This document shows positions 37,797 to 39,904 of a stretch of DNA of 39,904 bases, piece by piece. Position 1 is the first letter of the stretch; each line of letters begins with the position of its first letter. The DNA lies in the IMG/VR virus record IMGVR_UViG_3300037041_001843, positions 1 to 39,904 of that record, one strand, 5' to 3'. The notes under the pieces were generated by a model that did not search any database, was not told the DNA's origin, and saw nothing but the letters and a program-made list of their open reading frames with translations. Made by a program: the position numbers and the translations under genes. The DNA comes from a virus.

Positions 37797-38569
37797 CAAA
37801 TTCGACCTCCGAGTTCTTCGGTGTGGGGTGGGGTGAGGCCGCACTCGCAGCCTTCTTTTTTGTTTTCTTTTTGTTCCTGCTTGCAGTTGAAGCAGTCATC
37901 GAACTCGGGTAGGATGTTGATTGTTTGCGTGCCGTCCGGGTTGACTCGTCCGTGTTTGTACTCGTCCTCGGCGTTGATGACTTTTTCCATGAACGACTGA
38001 ATCTCGTCGACGGGTATCAACTTGTCGGTGATGTCCACTTGCACGACTTCGTAGCTGCGCTTGTCGATGTACACGACCTCGGCTCGCTCTGCTCCTTTCG
38101 CCAGGGCGTAGATGCTCGCTTGCCACAAGTAGCCTTTCATCACGTTGCTTGAACTGAGTTTGACGTTCGAGGTTGTTTTGAAGTCGTAAACGGTTTCGCC
38201 GTCCCAACAATCGATGTGGCCTGTGATGGTTATCGCCCTGGGGGCTGCGGGTGGTAGTCCGTCTTCGTAGAACTTGTCGCAAGCGAATTGGAGCTTGCAA
38301 GGCACTTCGAATTGAACGGGCCTGTCAACGAACCCGACGCCGACCTTCTCTTGCAGGAACCTGTGGGCGACCGTGCCAACTTGGAAGTGCCGCAAGGTGC
38401 CTTGGTTGAACGAGCTTTTTCCCAAGTGATTCCTCACCGTCTGCCGCAAGCACCCGTTGACGCCCGATGCTCGGAAGACGTCCGGGGGCATTAGTTCTGG
38501 GTGACGGTTGTCCTGCGCTTGGATGTAGTTGTCTATTGCTGCTTGCCAATCAATCGATTTCTCTGTCAT
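37796..38569 (-). CDS. Cas4/RecB-like exonuclease (257 aa)
   Basis: 'FRASGVNGCLRQTVRNHLG' near 40 has the first Cys of Cas4/AddB-type iron-sulfur nucleases. 'ITGHIDCWDGETVYDFKTTS' carries the GHID...DFKT nuclease core, followed by 'KGYLWQASIYALAKG' (the QxxxY helix). The C-terminal cluster CFNCKQEQKENKKEGCECG supplies further cysteines for the cluster. Cas4-like phage nucleases act in recombination and end processing. ATG 38569 has GGAGG 8-9 bases upstream and overlaps the previous stop (TAATG). No CRISPR genes are near. Confidence 0.78.
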   Translation of the reverse strand: MTEKSIDWQAAIDNYIQAQDNRHPELMPPDVFRASGVNGCLRQTVRNHLGKSSFNQGTLRHFQVGTVAHRFLQEKVGVGFVDRPVQFEVPCKLQFACDKFYEDGLPPAAPRAITITGHIDCWDGETVYDFKTTSNVKLSSSNVMKGYLWQASIYALAKGAERAEVVYIDKRSYEVVQVDITDKLIPVDEIQSFMEKVINAEDEYKHGRVNPDGTQTINILPEFDDCFNCKQEQKENKKEGCECGLTPPHTEELGGRI

Positions 38570-38694
38570 TAGTCTTCCCTCCAAACTGTGTAAACGTCTC
38601 CTTTGTCCATGTTTCTGATTTCAGCTTGTGCTTCATCGAGGGAGACGGCTTTGCAGATGCAAATCGGCCCTTGCGATATTGTGTACATGGCCAT
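38569..38694 (-). CDS. small hypothetical protein (41 aa)
   Basis: A short frame encodes MAMYTISQGPICICKAVSLD and continues to VWREDstop. It starts at ATG 38694 behind GGTGAT and ends overlapping the Cas4-like gene's ATG by one base. The compact strand-helix pattern and good signals support a real gene; the family is unknown. Confidence 0.6.
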   Translation of the reverse strand: MAMYTISQGPICICKAVSLDEAQAEIRNMDKGDVYTVWRED

Positions 38695-38700
38695 GCGAAA

Positions 38701-39904
38701 TCACCGGGTGGAAGGGGCTTTCGCCCTCTTCACCTTTGCCTTCGCGTGACCAACGGACACGACTGCGCCTTTCTTTTTTTTCTCGATGACTTTCAGATTC
38801 AATAGCTCGATGACTTTGCGAATCTGCGCATCCGAGTTCTTGTCCAAAGCCCCATCAGGGACGACTGTGTTGCCGTCCTTGGAGAACTTGACATACCATC
38901 GCCAGAAGCCCTTGAACGGCGCTGAGAACCCTTCGATGGTGATGCTCGCGTCGTCCTTGTAGCTGCTGAACTCCAAGGTGCCTTGGCTCTCGATGCTGAT
39001 GCGCGAAATGTTCAACGCTATTGGCAGCTTGAACATGTCGAACAAGACCTTCCTTGCAGCCGCGTACGCGCCTTCGACTTTGTACGTGCGCTGGAAAACC
39101 TGCTTCTTCTCCTTGGCCTTGGGCTTGTCGTTTTCGAGGCCGGTCTGCGGGACCTTGCCAGTCTTGGGGCTCCAATCGTGGCCTTTTTCGCACTCGAAGT
39201 TGCCGCCGTAGGCAATCTCTTTAGCCGGGCCTTTACAAACGGGGCAAGTCTTGAACTCTGCCTTCTCAACCGCCAGGGCGAGCGTCTTCGCCTCTTCAAG
39301 GGTTTCCTTCGCATGGCGGCACAACCAAGAGTAGTTGCAGCCGTACTTCTCGGCCTTGCCTATCTTGATTGCTTCCTTTCGCTCGATTGTAGAGAGCGAG
39401 GCGAACAAGAGCCAGTCGTTCGCGTCAGGCTTGCTTTGATTCTTTTTCGCCAACGAAAGAATACCCTCGTGCTCTTCCTGCGTGATGCCCGCGAGCTGCT
39501 GGCGCTCCTTGAGGAACTTCTCGCTGACTCCGTAATCCTTCGAGAGTGACCCGAGCTTGGCGCCTCCTTCCAACGCTGTTTGGAAGAACTTGGCCTGCTT
39601 GAAAAAGTCCAGAGAGCCCCTTGCTTCGTTGACTTTGTAGCAGATGCGCCGGGCGGTTGCCTCGTCGATGTCCTGCACGATTACCTTCACGCTTTCCCAG
39701 CCGAGTTTTTTGGCGATGGCGAACCTGTGCGCACCGTCGATTATCTCGTACACGACGTGTGTGGGCTTGTCGCCGGTTGTCACGCCAGAGTTCCAAACCC
39801 TGACGAGAATCGGCTGCTGCTGGCCGTCCTTCTTCATGCTCGTTTCAAGCTCTGCAAGCTTGTCAGAGTTCATCTCGTTCGGGTTGAAGGTGTTTTCCCT
39901 CAAC
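38701..39904 (-). CDS. ParB-like protein with zinc ribbon (continues at 1-159)
   Basis: Together with bases up to 159 beyond the contig junction this encodes about 411 residues. Residues ~12-110 form a ParB N-terminal domain: 'FNPNEMNSDKLAELETSMKK', 'QQPILVRVWNS', 'YEIIDGAHRFAIAKKLGW' with the DGAHR box. A KorB-like helical middle follows (SLSKDYGVSEKFLKERQQLA). A zinc ribbon CPVCKGPAKEIAYGGNFECE lies near 230, and a C-terminal beta/helical domain ends the protein. It could partition an episomal genome, bind the origin, or control transcription; no ParA is seen. Confidence 0.85.
   Translation of the reverse strand, partial: LRENTFNPNEMNSDKLAELETSMKKDGQQQPILVRVWNSGVTTGDKPTHVVYEIIDGAHRFAIAKKLGWESVKVIVQDIDEATARRICYKVNEARGSLDFFKQAKFFQTALEGGAKLGSLSKDYGVSEKFLKERQQLAGITQEEHEGILSLAKKNQSKPDANDWLLFASLSTIERKEAIKIGKAEKYGCNYSWLCRHAKETLEEAKTLALAVEKAEFKTCPVCKGPAKEIAYGGNFECEKGHDWSPKTGKVPQTGLENDKPKAKEKKQVFQRTYKVEGAYAAARKVLFDMFKLPIALNISRISIESQGTLEFSSYKDDASITIEGFSAPFKGFWRWYVKFSKDGNTVVPDGALDKNSDAQIRKVIELLNLKVIEKKKKGAVVSVGHAKAKVKRAKAPSTR
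39778..39904. repeat. right copy of 127-bp terminal direct repeat
   Basis: Identical to 1-127. It shows that the contig is circular or terminally redundant and that the ParB-like gene is intact when the ends are joined. Confidence 0.95.

Noticed and set aside
37796-38569. Cas4 as part of a CRISPR system
   Set aside because: No cas1, cas2 or array is present; viral Cas4-like nucleases commonly stand alone.
1-39904. True virion terminal repeat of 127 bp
   Set aside because: The length equals a common assembler k-mer, and no packaging feature marks the ends; circular closure explains it equally well.

Overview
The window is one essentially complete genome of a tailed double-stranded DNA virus (Caudoviricetes type, siphovirus-like), most likely infecting an archaeon. 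The first 127 bases equal the last 127, so the contig closes into a circle of about 39,777 bp; exactly 127 bp is more typical of an assembler k-mer overlap than of a true packaged terminal repeat. Pointers to an archaeal host are TATA-like boxes (for example at 3804-3811) placed about 25 bases before starts, Shine-Dalgarno sites of the GGTGA(T) and GGAGG kind, a stand-alone TRAM-domain protein, poly-T terminators, and a tRNA gene in permuted order with a bulge-helix-bulge splice motif. No single one of these is conclusive.

Two transcription units diverge from an intergenic region at about 3740-3880. The leftward unit (minus strand) runs from 3735 through the contig ends to 35971. It carries many small, tightly overlapping genes: zinc-ribbon proteins, an ASCH-like protein, a ParB-like protein spanning the contig ends, and three PD-(D/E)XK-type nucleases. 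The rightward unit (plus strand) runs from about 3880 to 36048. In order it has: an RNA-rich leader; small nucleic-acid-binding proteins; a structured RNA and tRNA-Gln; a 7-deazaguanine DNA-modification cluster (queD, queE, phosphoribosyltransferase, folE, a QueD-like protein, dpdA); terminase; portal-MuF fusion; glycosyltransferase and methyltransferase; protease/scaffold; major capsid protein; fibre and repeat proteins; connectors; tail tube; a tail-assembly chaperone with a -1 frameshift; tape measure; tail hub; and a probable lysis cassette. The two units converge and overlap slightly near 36,000. I see no DNA polymerase, helicase, integrase or CRISPR array.

The most unusual content is RNA. 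At 3880-3981 a 3' tRNA half precedes its 5' half; when rejoined at a 3-4-3 bulge-helix-bulge they give a complete 72-nt cloverleaf. A related element at about 4853-4960 lies inside an open reading frame. It keeps the whole tRNA core, but its 'acceptor' is only 4 bp closed by a GCAA tetraloop, so it cannot be a working tRNA. The two elements covary at the 15-48 tertiary pair (A-U in one, G-C in the other). A possible H-type pseudoknot just before the first rightward gene and a folded RNA before tRNA-Gln add to this. Whether the RNAs relate to the 7-deazaguanine genes (archaeosine is made at tRNA position 15) is an open, testable idea.
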